Assembly (NCBI RefSeq): GCF_000335475.2
Contig: NZ_ANAH02000017.1
Location: forward strand, 1-64,000
Length of the DNA stretch: 64,000 nucleotides
Reading direction: 5' to 3'
DNA from: Cystobacter fuscus DSM 2262
GTDB lineage: Bacteria > Myxococcota > Myxococcia > Myxococcales > Myxococcaceae
In this document: positions 34,885 to 43,560 of the stretch, in pieces
Numbering within the stretch: position 1 is the stretch's first letter
How the letters are laid out: each line of letters opens with the position of its first letter
Notes under the pieces: model-generated
Seen by the model: only the letters and a program-made list of their open reading frames with translations
The model's database searches: none
What the model was told of the DNA's origin: nothing
Made by a program: the position numbers and the translations under genes

Positions 34885-34926
34885 CCGGCGCGGTCGCCAC
34901 TCCTGGCGGCCGCGCCGGTCGTCTTT
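34885..34926 (+). terminator. Rho-independent terminator after protease 1
   Basis: CCGGCGCGG and CCGCGCCGG form the base of a hairpin, with inner pairing CGCCA/TGGCG; TCGTCTTT follows. Total stem about 14 bp. Confidence 0.75.
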
Positions 34927-35016
34927 GGGGCCTCCCGTGCGAGGGGGTAACTTGAATCCCGACAACGCCATCATGAGCGGGGCCCGCGAGGGAACTCCCG
35001 CCGGAGGACACACGGG

Positions 35017-36462
35017 ATGACACGCACGGCGATGAAGCAGTCTTCCGAGCAGCCGGGCTGGCGCGGGGCCTTCCGCGACCTGACGAAGGACCAGGGCTTC
35101 CAGCCGCTCCGGATCGAGGGAAAGCTGCCGGAGGATCTGCGGGGCACGCTGAGGCGGGTGGGACCGATGACCTTCGGCGTGGGGACGGAGCGCTACGGGC
35201 ATTGGTTCGACGGGGATGGAGGGGTGATGGCGGTGCGCTTCGACGGGAGCGGCGCGCGAGGGGCGGCGCGGGTGATCGACACCCCGGGCCTGCGCGCCGG
35301 GCGCGAGGCGGGGAGGATCCTCGGCAGCAGCTATGGCACGGGGTCCTCGCCGTGGCGCAGGCTGCGGCATTTCGGGACGAAGAGGAACGCGGCGAACACC
35401 TCGGTGCTGGAGTGGAACGGGCGGATCTTCGCGCTGTACGAGGGGGGCCTGCCCACGGAGCTTTCCCCGGAGGACTCGCGCTGGCTGGGCGAGACGGACC
35501 TGGGCGTCATCCTGACGAACTTCTCCGCGCACCCGCACCGGGTGCCGGGGCGCGAGGCGTCGTACAACTTCGGCATGCGCTACGGGCGCGTCACCACGCT
35601 GGAGCTGTACGAGCTGCCGGACCGGGGGGCCGCGCGCCACCTGGGCCAGGTGCCCCTGCCCGGGCCGACGATGATCCATGACTTCATCGCCACCGAGCGG
35701 CACCTCGTCTTCTTCGTGACGCCACTGCGGCTCAACGTCTTCAAGATGTTGCTGGGGGTGGGGTACTACTCGAAGAACCTGGAGTGGCGGCCGGAGCTGG
35801 GGACGCAGGTGCTGGTGGTGCCCCTCGATGACCTGGCCCACCCGGTGCGCATCGAGACGGAGCCGCTCTTCACGTGGCACTTCGCCAATGCGTACGAGCG
35901 CGCGGGGTGCCTGGTGGTGGACTACGTGCGCTACCCGGACTTCGGCACCAACACGTGGCTGCGCGAGGTGACGCACGGCGTGCCCACGACGCCCTCCCAG
36001 GGCCGGCTGCACCGGGCGACGCTGGACTTGAAGGCACGCACCTTCCGCACCGAGGAGCGCCTGGCCCTGTCCTCCGAGTTCCCCCGGGTGGCGCCGCGGG
36101 TGGAGACGCGGGAGCACCGCTACCTCTACCTGTCCGTGCACTCGGGGCCGGCGGCGCAGCACGGCCCGCACGACGCGGTGGCGAAGGTGGACATGACGAC
36201 GGGGCGCGAGGAGCGCTTCGCGCTGGGCGGCGAGCCGTACCCCACCGAGCCGGTGTTCGTGCCGCGAGCGGGTGCCACCGAGGAGGATGACGGCTACGTG
36301 CTGACGCAGGTGTACGACGTGCCGAGTGGTCTGACACACGTGGCGGTGCTGGACGCGCGGCACCCCGGCGCGGAGCCGCTGGCCCGGGCGTGGTTCGAGC
36401 ACGCCATTCCCACCACCTTCCACGGCGGCTTCACCCCGGCTCCCCCGTCCAGCGGCCCGTAG
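35017..36462 (+). CDS. Carotenoid cleavage oxygenase (RPE65/CCD family)
   Basis: 481-residue non-heme Fe(II) dioxygenase. The four metal-binding histidines are in FSAHPHRV, TMIHDF, TWHFANAYE and TTFHGGFTP (near the C-terminus), each in the expected order of the seven-bladed propeller. The N-terminus (FRDLTKDQGFQPLRIEGKLP, then GTLRRVGP) matches the family. It cleaves a carotenoid double bond to apocarotenals; myxobacteria make carotenoids, but the substrate is not predictable. ATG 35017 has GGAGG upstream. It lies between two paralogous M4 proteases, with a terminator separating it from the first, so it is probably its own unit. Confidence 0.9.
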   Translation: MTRTAMKQSSEQPGWRGAFRDLTKDQGFQPLRIEGKLPEDLRGTLRRVGPMTFGVGTERYGHWFDGDGGVMAVRFDGSGARGAARVIDTPGLRAGREAGRILGSSYGTGSSPWRRLRHFGTKRNAANTSVLEWNGRIFALYEGGLPTELSPEDSRWLGETDLGVILTNFSAHPHRVPGREASYNFGMRYGRVTTLELYELPDRGAARHLGQVPLPGPTMIHDFIATERHLVFFVTPLRLNVFKMLLGVGYYSKNLEWRPELGTQVLVVPLDDLAHPVRIETEPLFTWHFANAYERAGCLVVDYVRYPDFGTNTWLREVTHGVPTTPSQGRLHRATLDLKARTFRTEERLALSSEFPRVAPRVETREHRYLYLSVHSGPAAQHGPHDAVAKVDMTTGREERFALGGEPYPTEPVFVPRAGATEEDDGYVLTQVYDVPSGLTHVAVLDARHPGAEPLARAWFEHAIPTTFHGGFTPAPPSSGP

Positions 36463-36502
36463 CCCGGGGCTCTCTGGGGAGGGGGCGGGGTCAGGATCTA
36501 CT

Positions 36503-36523
36503 GGACATGTCCTGAGTCAGGAC
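36503..36523. promoter_or_regulatory. Overlapping palindromes upstream of protease 2
   Basis: Perfect dyad GGACATGTCC (36503-36512) overlaps GTCCTGA-G-TCAGGAC (36509-36523). They lie in the 290-bp gap between the carotenoid oxygenase and the second protease. This could be a regulator site or part of a hairpin for the oxygenase transcript. Confidence 0.45.
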
Positions 36524-36752
36524 GGTGCGGGTGAAGGCTGGTTTCTCCCGCGCTTCCAGGGGGTTGGCGCATCGGATGTAAAGGTTCCATACAGAGGCGG
36601 GGGCCGACTGAGACATCCATGCACCAGGGGATGTGCTCGCACCATCAAGGATTAGATGAGCTTTCGGCTCTTTAGCAAATGGCATGGATTCTGCTCGAAC
36701 CCGGGAACGGCCGCGGTGGCATCCCCGTCACCGGCCAGCAGGAGGTTTGCCC

Positions 36753-39002
36753 TTGGTTCGTCATCGGATTCTGACCGCGCTTCTCGCCTTGCCCCTCGCG
36801 GCGTGCGGAGTGGAGGGAACGAACGCGGCGCCGGAGAGCACCGACGAGATTGGCACCCTGTCTTCGGCCGACGTGAAGTCCGCGCTGAGCGCCATCCCTG
36901 GCGTCCAGGTCGTCGGCAAGCACGAGGACGGAGTGATTCCCTTCTACGTCCGGGGTGACTTCGGCTCCACGGGCCAATCCCCGCGGGGGCTCGCGGCCGG
37001 TGACGTGCGCGCCCAGATGGGCGACGCGCTCAACCGCATCGCCCCCATCTTCCGCTTGCAGGCGGCGGACCTGGTGGTGCGGCGCACCCGCGTGGACGCC
37101 CAGGGCCACACGCACGTGCGCTATGCGCAGACGAAGAACGGCCTGCCGGTGGTGGGCGAGGAGCTCGTCGTGCACGTGGACCCCGAGGGCCACGTCTACG
37201 CGGTCAACGGCACGGCGCGCGATGGCGAGAACGTTCCGGCCGTGGCGCGCGTCTCCCGCGAGGCGGCCACCCAGTCCGCCCTGCGCCACACCGAGGGCAC
37301 CGGGCTGCGCGCCGGGAGCGCCCGGCTGGTCTACTACCGCCCCGCGGGCAGCCGACTCCAGCTGGCCTATGAGGTGGTGGTGACGGGCGAGGGCGCCCTG
37401 CTGCCGGTGCGGGACCACGTCTTCGTGAGCGCGCGCGATGGCTCCATCCTGGGCCGCACCACGGACATCCACACCGCGCTCAACCGCAAGGTGTACTCGG
37501 CCAACAACACCAGCAGCACTCCGGGCACGCTCAAGCGCTCCGAGGGCCAGGCCGCCACCGGCGACACCCACGTCGACGTCAACTACGACAAGCTGGGCGC
37601 CACCTACAATTGCTACAAGAACAACTTCGGCCGCGACTCGCTCGACAACGCGGGCGCCACCCTCATCAGCACCGTGCACTACGGCAGCAGCTACGTGAAC
37701 GCCTACTGGGACGGTACCCAGATGGTGTACGGCGACGGCAATGGCACGGACTCGACCATGCTCGGTCTGTCCGCGGACGTGACCACGCACGAGCTCACCC
37801 ACGCGGTGACCGAGCACGAGTCCAACCTCACCTACTCGGGCGAGTCCGGCGGCCTCAACGAGGCGATGAGCGACATCTTCGGCGCCTACTGCGAGAGCTA
37901 CGCCTCGGGCACCTGGGCCACCACGAACGAGGTGTTCATGGTGGGCGACGACATCTGGACCCCGGCCACCCCGGGCGACGCCCTGCGCTACATGTATGAC
38001 CCGGCCAAGGACGGCGTCTCGCTGGACTACTGGAGCAGCAGCGCGGGCAGCAAGGACGTGCACTACAGCTCGGGCATCGCCAACCTGGCCTTCACGCTGC
38101 TCTCCAAGGGCGGCACGCACCCGCGTGGCAAGTCCACCACGGTGGTCCCCGCCATCGGCGTGGAGAAGGCCGGCGCCATCTTCTACAAGGCCAACGCGGA
38201 CTTGATGACGCCCAGCACCACCTTCGCCCAGGCGAAGACGTACACCGAGCAGGCCGCCACGGCGCTCGGCTACGACACGGCCACCGTGGAGGCCGTGACG
38301 GCGACCTGGACGGCCGTGGGCGTGGGCATCCCCCCGCCGCCCCCCTGCACGACGCAGGTGGCGCTCTCCAACGGCGTGGCGGTGACGAACATCTCCGCCA
38401 GCGAGGGCGTCTGGAGCTGCATCTACACGCTGGCCGTTCCCACCGGCTCGACCAGCCTGACGTTCGACCTGAGCGGTGGCACGGGTGACGGCGACATGTA
38501 CGTGAAGTTCGGCGCCGAGCCGTCCAGCACCGTGTACGACTGCCGTCCGTACAAGGGGGGCAACACGGAGACCTGCACCATCTCCAACCCGCAGGCGGGC
38601 ACCTGGTACGTGAAGATCTACGGCTACTCCGCCGCCTCGGGCATGAGCCTCAAGGGCACGTACTCCACGGGCTCCGGCGGGGATGGCAGCGTGTTGACCA
38701 ACGGCGTGGAGACGGCCTCGTACTCGGGCTCCTCGGGCGCGTGGAAGTGCTTCACGTTGAGCGTGCCGAGCGGGAAGACCTCGGTCGTCTTCACCCAGAC
38801 GGGCAAGACGGGCACCACGGGTGACGCGGACCTGTACGTGAGGCAGGGCTCGCAGCCCACCACCAGCTCCTACGCCTGCCGCCCGTACAAGAGCGGCAAC
38901 AGCGAGAGCTGCACCATCAGCAGCCCGGCCGCGGGGACCTGGTACGCGTGCTCGTATGGCTACAGCGCCTACACCAACGTGACGATGAAGGGCACCTACT
39001 AG
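36753..39002 (+). CDS. Secreted M4 metalloprotease lipoprotein with two PPC domains
   Basis: 749-residue thermolysin-type protease, paralogue of that at 33063. I start at TTG 36753 (MVRHRILTALLALPLAAC) because AGGAGG at 36740-36745 is ideally spaced and a lipobox (LAAC) follows; ATG 36684 would add a non-signal leader. The FTP propeptide spans about residues 40-230, the M4 domain about 240-530. Zinc ligands are H346 and H350 in HELTH and E370 in GGLNEAMSD. Two Cys-containing PPC beta-sandwich domains follow (about 545-640 and 650-749), against one in the paralogue. Extracellular proteolysis, likely in predation. A terminator shared with the convergent gene follows. Confidence 0.92.
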   Translation: MVRHRILTALLALPLAACGVEGTNAAPESTDEIGTLSSADVKSALSAIPGVQVVGKHEDGVIPFYVRGDFGSTGQSPRGLAAGDVRAQMGDALNRIAPIFRLQAADLVVRRTRVDAQGHTHVRYAQTKNGLPVVGEELVVHVDPEGHVYAVNGTARDGENVPAVARVSREAATQSALRHTEGTGLRAGSARLVYYRPAGSRLQLAYEVVVTGEGALLPVRDHVFVSARDGSILGRTTDIHTALNRKVYSANNTSSTPGTLKRSEGQAATGDTHVDVNYDKLGATYNCYKNNFGRDSLDNAGATLISTVHYGSSYVNAYWDGTQMVYGDGNGTDSTMLGLSADVTTHELTHAVTEHESNLTYSGESGGLNEAMSDIFGAYCESYASGTWATTNEVFMVGDDIWTPATPGDALRYMYDPAKDGVSLDYWSSSAGSKDVHYSSGIANLAFTLLSKGGTHPRGKSTTVVPAIGVEKAGAIFYKANADLMTPSTTFAQAKTYTEQAATALGYDTATVEAVTATWTAVGVGIPPPPPCTTQVALSNGVAVTNISASEGVWSCIYTLAVPTGSTSLTFDLSGGTGDGDMYVKFGAEPSSTVYDCRPYKGGNTETCTISNPQAGTWYVKIYGYSAASGMSLKGTYSTGSGGDGSVLTNGVETASYSGSSGAWKCFTLSVPSGKTSVVFTQTGKTGTTGDADLYVRQGSQPTTSSYACRPYKSGNSESCTISSPAAGTWYACSYGYSAYTNVTMKGTY

Positions 39003-39028
39003 CCCTCCGGCACGCGCCGTGACATCGG

Positions 39029-39067
39029 GACGCCCGGGAGCCCCATGGCCCTCGGGCGTCGTCTTTT
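39029..39067. terminator. Rho-independent terminator after protease 2
   Basis: GACGCCCG (39029-39036) pairs with CGGGCGTC (39053-39060), followed by GTCTTTTT. It lies at the 3-prime end of the convergent kinase gene, so it may serve both strands. Confidence 0.8.
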
Positions 39068-40336
39068 TCAGGTGTTGGAGAACAGGGGCCCGTGGGGGCG
39101 CAGCGGCAGCCGGATGCAGAAGGCCGTGCCCTTGGGGTGGTTGTCCTCCACCCAGATCCATCCCCCATGGGCCTGCACGGCGCGGCGGCAGAAGGCGAGC
39201 GCGAGCCGGTTGCCGCCCTCGGAGCGCCCCGAGGTGGGGGTGTTCTCGTCGGGCAGGTGGGGCTCGAAGAGGTGAGCGCGCGCGGAGGGGGTGATGCCGG
39301 GCCCCTCGTCGCGCACCCGCAGCTCCAGCAGGCCGGGCTCGGGGTTGGAGGCCTCGAGCGTGATCCTGCTGCTGCCCAGCGCCGTGTACTGGAAGGCGTT
39401 GTCCAGCAGGTTGGCGAGGGTGCGGCGCAGCAGCTCGCGGTCCGCGGTGAGCAGCGGCTCCACCAGCTTCACGCACTGGATGAAGCGGCGCGGGGAGCTC
39501 ACCAGCCGTTGCTGGAAGTCCCGCGCCACCTCGGACAGCAGCAGGTGGGCGTCGAAGGGAGCCGCGGCGAAGGGGATGGCGGACTCGTCGCCGCTCGTGT
39601 CCAGCAGGTTGGACACGGTGCGCTGCAGACTGTCCGCCGCGTCGCGGATGTCGCGCGTGCTGCGCTGCAGCTCCTCGGGCAGGTGCGGGCGGTAGAGCGT
39701 GAAGGTGGCGTTGGTGAGGATGCTGGACAGGGGCGCCTTGAAGTCACGCATCACCCGCTGGAGCAGCCCGTCCTTCTGGCGCTGCAGGCTGGCCAGCGTG
39801 TCGCGCTGCGAGCGCAGCTCCTCCTCGCGCCGCTCCAGCTCGCGCACCCGCAGCCGCAGCTGCAACTGGGCCTCCACCTGGCGGCCGATCGCCGCCAGCA
39901 TCTCCGCCTGCTCCACGGTGAGCTGGCGCGGCCGTTGGTCGATGACACACAGGGTGCCGATGTTGTGCCCCCCCACGCTCTTGATGGGGACGCCCGCGTA
40001 GAAGCGCAGATGGAGCTCCCCGGTGACGAGCGGGTTGTCATGGAAGCGCTCGTCCTGGCGCGCGTCCTCCACCACGAAGGGCCGCTCGTCCAGGAGGGCA
40101 TGGGCGCAGAAGGCGATGTCGCGCGGGGTCTCCTGGGCCTCCAGTCCGACGCGGGACTTGAACCATTGCCGGGAGTGGTCCACCAGGGACACGAGCGCGA
40201 TGGGCATTCCGCACATCCGCGAGGCCAGACGCGTGAGATCGTCGAAGCCAGCCTCCGGCAGGGTGTCGAGGATCTCGAGGGCATCCAGTGCCGCGAGGCG
40301 TGCTTCCTCCTGCGGGTGGGGCGGGGCAACCTTCAT
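39068..40336 (-). CDS. GAF-domain histidine-kinase-like protein lacking the phosphoacceptor His
   Basis: 422-residue cytosolic protein. A GAF domain covers residues 10-165 (ARLAALDALEILDTLPEAGF, GTLCVIDQRPRQLT) and a coiled coil 165-195. The position of the histidine box reads VMR197DFKAPLSSI, where HDL/HEL is expected, so the phosphoacceptor His is Arg. The ATPase domain keeps an N box (LANLLDNAFQYT) and G1 (VRDEGPGI), but G2 is altered (GGNRLALAF). It may bind ATP as a regulatory pseudokinase. ATG 40336 is chosen because the GAF N-terminal signature starts there; the frame upstream is not protein-like. No response regulator is adjacent. Confidence 0.85.
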   Translation of the reverse strand: MKVAPPHPQEEARLAALDALEILDTLPEAGFDDLTRLASRMCGMPIALVSLVDHSRQWFKSRVGLEAQETPRDIAFCAHALLDERPFVVEDARQDERFHDNPLVTGELHLRFYAGVPIKSVGGHNIGTLCVIDQRPRQLTVEQAEMLAAIGRQVEAQLQLRLRVRELERREEELRSQRDTLASLQRQKDGLLQRVMRDFKAPLSSILTNATFTLYRPHLPEELQRSTRDIRDAADSLQRTVSNLLDTSGDESAIPFAAAPFDAHLLLSEVARDFQQRLVSSPRRFIQCVKLVEPLLTADRELLRRTLANLLDNAFQYTALGSSRITLEASNPEPGLLELRVRDEGPGITPSARAHLFEPHLPDENTPTSGRSEGGNRLALAFCRRAVQAHGGWIWVEDNHPKGTAFCIRLPLRPHGPLFSNT

Positions 40337-40460
40337 CTGGCTCCAACGATGCCCGACCTCATGCGGGCTGCCCAGGGGGATCTGCCCGGGGCCCGCCTGT
40401 CTGGCCGGGTGCCTTCCCAGGTATGTAGTAGAGTCTGGCGCTTCAAGGAGGACGCACCAG

Positions 40461-41213
40461 GTGTTCAACGGTCTTCGGTGGTTGGAATCGTTGCTCGAGC
40501 GCGCGGGGCTCGGAGGCGTGGTGGCGGAGGCGTACGGGGCGCTGCGCGGCCGCGCCCCGTGCAAGCCGTCCGGTGCGTCCCGTCCCTGGCCGGAGGACGT
40601 TCCCCGGGTCGCTCCGCGTCAGGACGTGCCCGCGCCCGTGGCACCGGCCGGGACGCCGCTCGTGCCACCGCCGGCCCCGCGACGTCCGGAACCGCTGGCG
40701 GCGCGGCCGGAGGAGGAGCGCCCGCGCGAGGTGTCCCCGGCCACATCGCCCAGGGCTCCGCGCGAGAAGAAGGCCGCCGCGCCGAAGAAGAAGGCCACCA
40801 CCACGCGCACACCGGCGTCCGAGCGGAACAAGAAGGCCGCGCGCGGGCAGCGGGCTGGCGCGGCGCGAGCACCGGCCGCCGAGTCGGAGGACGTCGTGGG
40901 CGCTCTGGTGGATGCGCTCCGGGCTCATCCCAGGCAAGAGGAGCTGGTGGCCGCCGGGCGGCGGAAGGACCAGCTCCTGCGCTCGCTCATTCCGCTCTAC
41001 CTCGCCCGCGCCCCGCAACTGGAGGTGACGTCGGGGACCACCTCGCGCTTCTGGGGGGAGCTCGGCGTGGCGTACGCCGCCCCGAACGCGGCCAAGGCGC
41101 TGCGCCTGAACGCCGGCTTCACCCAGGACACCCCCAAGGGCAAGGCGCTCACGCCCAAGGGCGTCAAGTACGTCGAGTCGGCGCTGACCCAGCTGCGCTC
41201 CTCGGGGGCCTGA
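40461..41213 (+). CDS. Conserved hypothetical, Lys/Ala-rich linker protein
   Basis: 250-residue protein. Residues 1-25 form a helix (VFNGLRWLESLLERAGLGGV). Residues 45-140 are a Pro/Ala and then Lys-rich disordered linker, with PKKKATTTRT and RNKKAARGQRAG, suited to nucleic-acid contact. The C-terminal 100 residues are folded (VVGALVDALRAHPRQEELVA, ending with LTPKGVKYVESAL). No family is recognised. The start is GTG 40461 with AAGGAGG at 40445; it is the only start giving the N-terminal helix. It is divergent from the pseudokinase and precedes infC. Confidence 0.65.
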   Translation: MFNGLRWLESLLERAGLGGVVAEAYGALRGRAPCKPSGASRPWPEDVPRVAPRQDVPAPVAPAGTPLVPPPAPRRPEPLAARPEEERPREVSPATSPRAPREKKAAAPKKKATTTRTPASERNKKAARGQRAGAARAPAAESEDVVGALVDALRAHPRQEELVAAGRRKDQLLRSLIPLYLARAPQLEVTSGTTSRFWGELGVAYAAPNAAKALRLNAGFTQDTPKGKALTPKGVKYVESALTQLRSSGA

Positions 41214-41544
41214 GCCGCGCGTCGGGGGCCCGTCCCGCTCGTCTGTCAGCTCCAGGACTCCAGGGAGGGGTTGGCGCGACCCCTGTCCGGGGTGTATCCA
41301 GCGAGTGTTGCCGGGTTCAAGGAACTGCGCGCGGCGGGCATACGGTCCTGGCGTTATCCTGATATGACCGTCCTCCATCGGGGAGCGTGTATCCGAGGGC
41401 GCTCCCTCCTGGCTGGCGAGCGGGCATCCGAACGCATTCTCGCTCGCGGGGGGCCTCACATCGTTCCCCGGACCCTGTCGTCCTGTAGGGGCCTGTCCCA
41501 TCTTCATGGGGACCGGCTTGAAACCCTTTTCGGAGGTAAGTCAC
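41214..41544 (+). other. infC leader region
   Basis: 331 bp without a gene. A hairpin, GTCCCAT (41495) with ATGGGGAC (41506), lies about 20 bp before the infC ribosome site and could modulate translation. No clear promoter hexamers were recognised. Confidence 0.4.
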
Positions 41545-42228
<684 letters not shown>

Positions 42229-42254
42229 GGGACGAGTTCCTCCCGGAGTGTGAG

Positions 42255-42286
42255 CCGGAAGCCGCTGGACTCCCAGTCGCTTCCGG
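42255..42286 (+). terminator. Hairpin after infC
   Basis: CCGGAAGC and GCTTCCGG form a perfect 8-bp stem, with inner CTGG/CCAG. There is no U-tract, so termination is uncertain; it may instead stabilise the infC transcript. Confidence 0.4.
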
Positions 42287-42342
42287 CGTCTCTCCGAGTA
42301 GGGGCTCCACGGAGGTGCAGGAAGCTTCTCCGCCCGGGTCCT

Positions 42343-42361
42343 CCCTCCAGTAAAAGGAGGG
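42343..42361 (+). promoter_or_regulatory. Shine-Dalgarno-sequestering hairpin
   Basis: CCCTCC (42343-42348) pairs perfectly with GGAGGG (42356-42361), the ribosome site of the HAD gene, across a 7-nt loop. The SD would be hidden in the isolated leader and could be opened by upstream ribosomes or another factor. Confidence 0.45.
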
Positions 42362-42363
42362 CC

Positions 42364-43017
42364 ATGCTCACCATTTTCGACTGTGACGGCGTGTTGATCG
42401 ACTCGGAAGTCCTGGCGTCGGGGGTCTACGCCGAGATGATGCGCGAGCTGGGCCTCGTCATCTCCCATGAGGAGGCCATCCACCGCTTCACCGGGCTGAC
42501 CCACGCACAGCTCGAGATCCTGATCCACCAGGAGCTCGGGCGGCCCCTGCCCGTGGACTTCCGTCAGCGCGCGACGCTCAAGATCGATCAAAGGTTGGAG
42601 AGCGTGAAGCCCATCGCGGGCGTGCACGCGATGCTCGACCGGCTCCAGGGCCCGCGCTGCGTCTGCTCGAACTCGAGCACCGAGCGGCTGAAGATCAGCA
42701 TGGGCGCGACGGCTCTCTGGGAGCGCTTCCAACCCCACATCTTCTCGGCCCCCGAGGTGGGCCGCTCCAAGCCCGCGCCCGACGTCTTCCTGCACGCGGC
42801 CCGGATGTTCGGTGTGGAGCCGCGCGACGCGCTCGTCATCGAGGACTCCTCGCACGGCATCGAGGGGGCCGTCGCGGCGGGCATGCGGGTGATCGGCTTC
42901 ACGGGAGGCGGCCATACCTGGCCCGGTCATGCACAGGCCCTGCGGGAGGCGGGGGCCGTGAGGGTGGTGTCCCGCCTCGAGGAGGTGGGACTGGCCATCG
43001 AGGCGCTCGCGGCCTGA
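42364..43017 (+). CDS. HAD-superfamily phosphatase / phosphomutase
   Basis: 217-residue cytosolic HAD hydrolase. Motif I is FDCDGVLIDSE (catalytic Asp at residues 6 and 8), motif II is CVCSNSS, motif III Lys lies in GRSKPAPDVF and motif IV is VIEDSSHGIEGA. A helical cap (residues 17-80) places it in the phosphoglycolate phosphatase/beta-phosphoglucomutase subfamily. The substrate cannot be decided. ATG 42364 follows a strong AAAGGAGGG ribosome site, which can pair with CCCTCC upstream. It lies 135 bp after infC on the same strand and could be partly cotranscribed with it. Confidence 0.88.
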   Translation: MLTIFDCDGVLIDSEVLASGVYAEMMRELGLVISHEEAIHRFTGLTHAQLEILIHQELGRPLPVDFRQRATLKIDQRLESVKPIAGVHAMLDRLQGPRCVCSNSSTERLKISMGATALWERFQPHIFSAPEVGRSKPAPDVFLHAARMFGVEPRDALVIEDSSHGIEGAVAAGMRVIGFTGGGHTWPGHAQALREAGAVRVVSRLEEVGLAIEALAA

Positions 43018-43026
43018 GCGACTCCG

Positions 43027-43437
43027 TCAGCGGGGCTCCTGCTGGTGGAGCCACGCGGTCGCGGCGGTGAGATCGTCGAACAGCACCGCCGTGCCCGGCT
43101 CCGCGTACTCGACGGTGGTGGTGGCGGAGAGCTGGCTGAGGCGGGAAGGGGACTGCACCCACGCGAAGTGGCGCATTCCGGCCGCGCGCATCCGGGGGAA
43201 CCAGTGGGTCGCCACCCAGTGCGCGGCCCCCACCCAGATGCCCGTCACGTGCGAGTTGTCGTTCAGGACCTTGCTCAGCCGCAGCTTCTCCAACTGGCGG
43301 AGCATCTCCTCACAGCCGGCCTTCACCATGTCCACGGACTGATAGCCCTTCCAGTCGGAGTGGAGCCAGCCCCCCACTTCGTCTTCGTCGTGGTGGATGT
43401 CGATGTGCTCGCTCGCATACAGCAACCGTCGACTCAC
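43027..43437 (-). CDS. STAS/SpoIIAA-like small protein
   Basis: 136-residue protein. The pattern of N-terminal beta-strands (LLYASEHIDIHHDEDEVGGW) followed by KVLNDNSHVTGIWVGAAHWV, MRHFAWVQSP and a final strand-helix (TAVLFDDLTAATAWL) is that of STAS/SpoIIAA-like domains common in myxobacteria and Bacteroidetes; the conserved LNDN is typical. A role in signalling or anti-anti-sigma-like binding is inferred from the fold. The start is GTG 43437 with GGAGG at a good distance; longer frames upstream lack a ribosome site. Downstream of the FIST operon on the same strand with a 123-bp gap. Confidence 0.7.
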   Translation of the reverse strand: MSRRLLYASEHIDIHHDEDEVGGWLHSDWKGYQSVDMVKAGCEEMLRQLEKLRLSKVLNDNSHVTGIWVGAAHWVATHWFPRMRAAGMRHFAWVQSPSRLSQLSATTTVEYAEPGTAVLFDDLTAATAWLHQQEPR

Positions 43438-43560
43438 GGGAGCCCTCCTCCTCACCGAGATGGGGAACCCCAGGCTCCAAGTCAACCCCACCCGGGCCAC
43501 GGTCGCCGGAAGTGTTCGTCTTCCACCAGGCAGGACAGGCTGGGATTGCACGCCACCTGC

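Noticed and set aside
36684-36752. ATG 36684 as start of protease 2
   Set aside because: TTG 36753 has an AGGAGG at ideal distance and begins the signal peptide; the longer N-terminus has no signal character.
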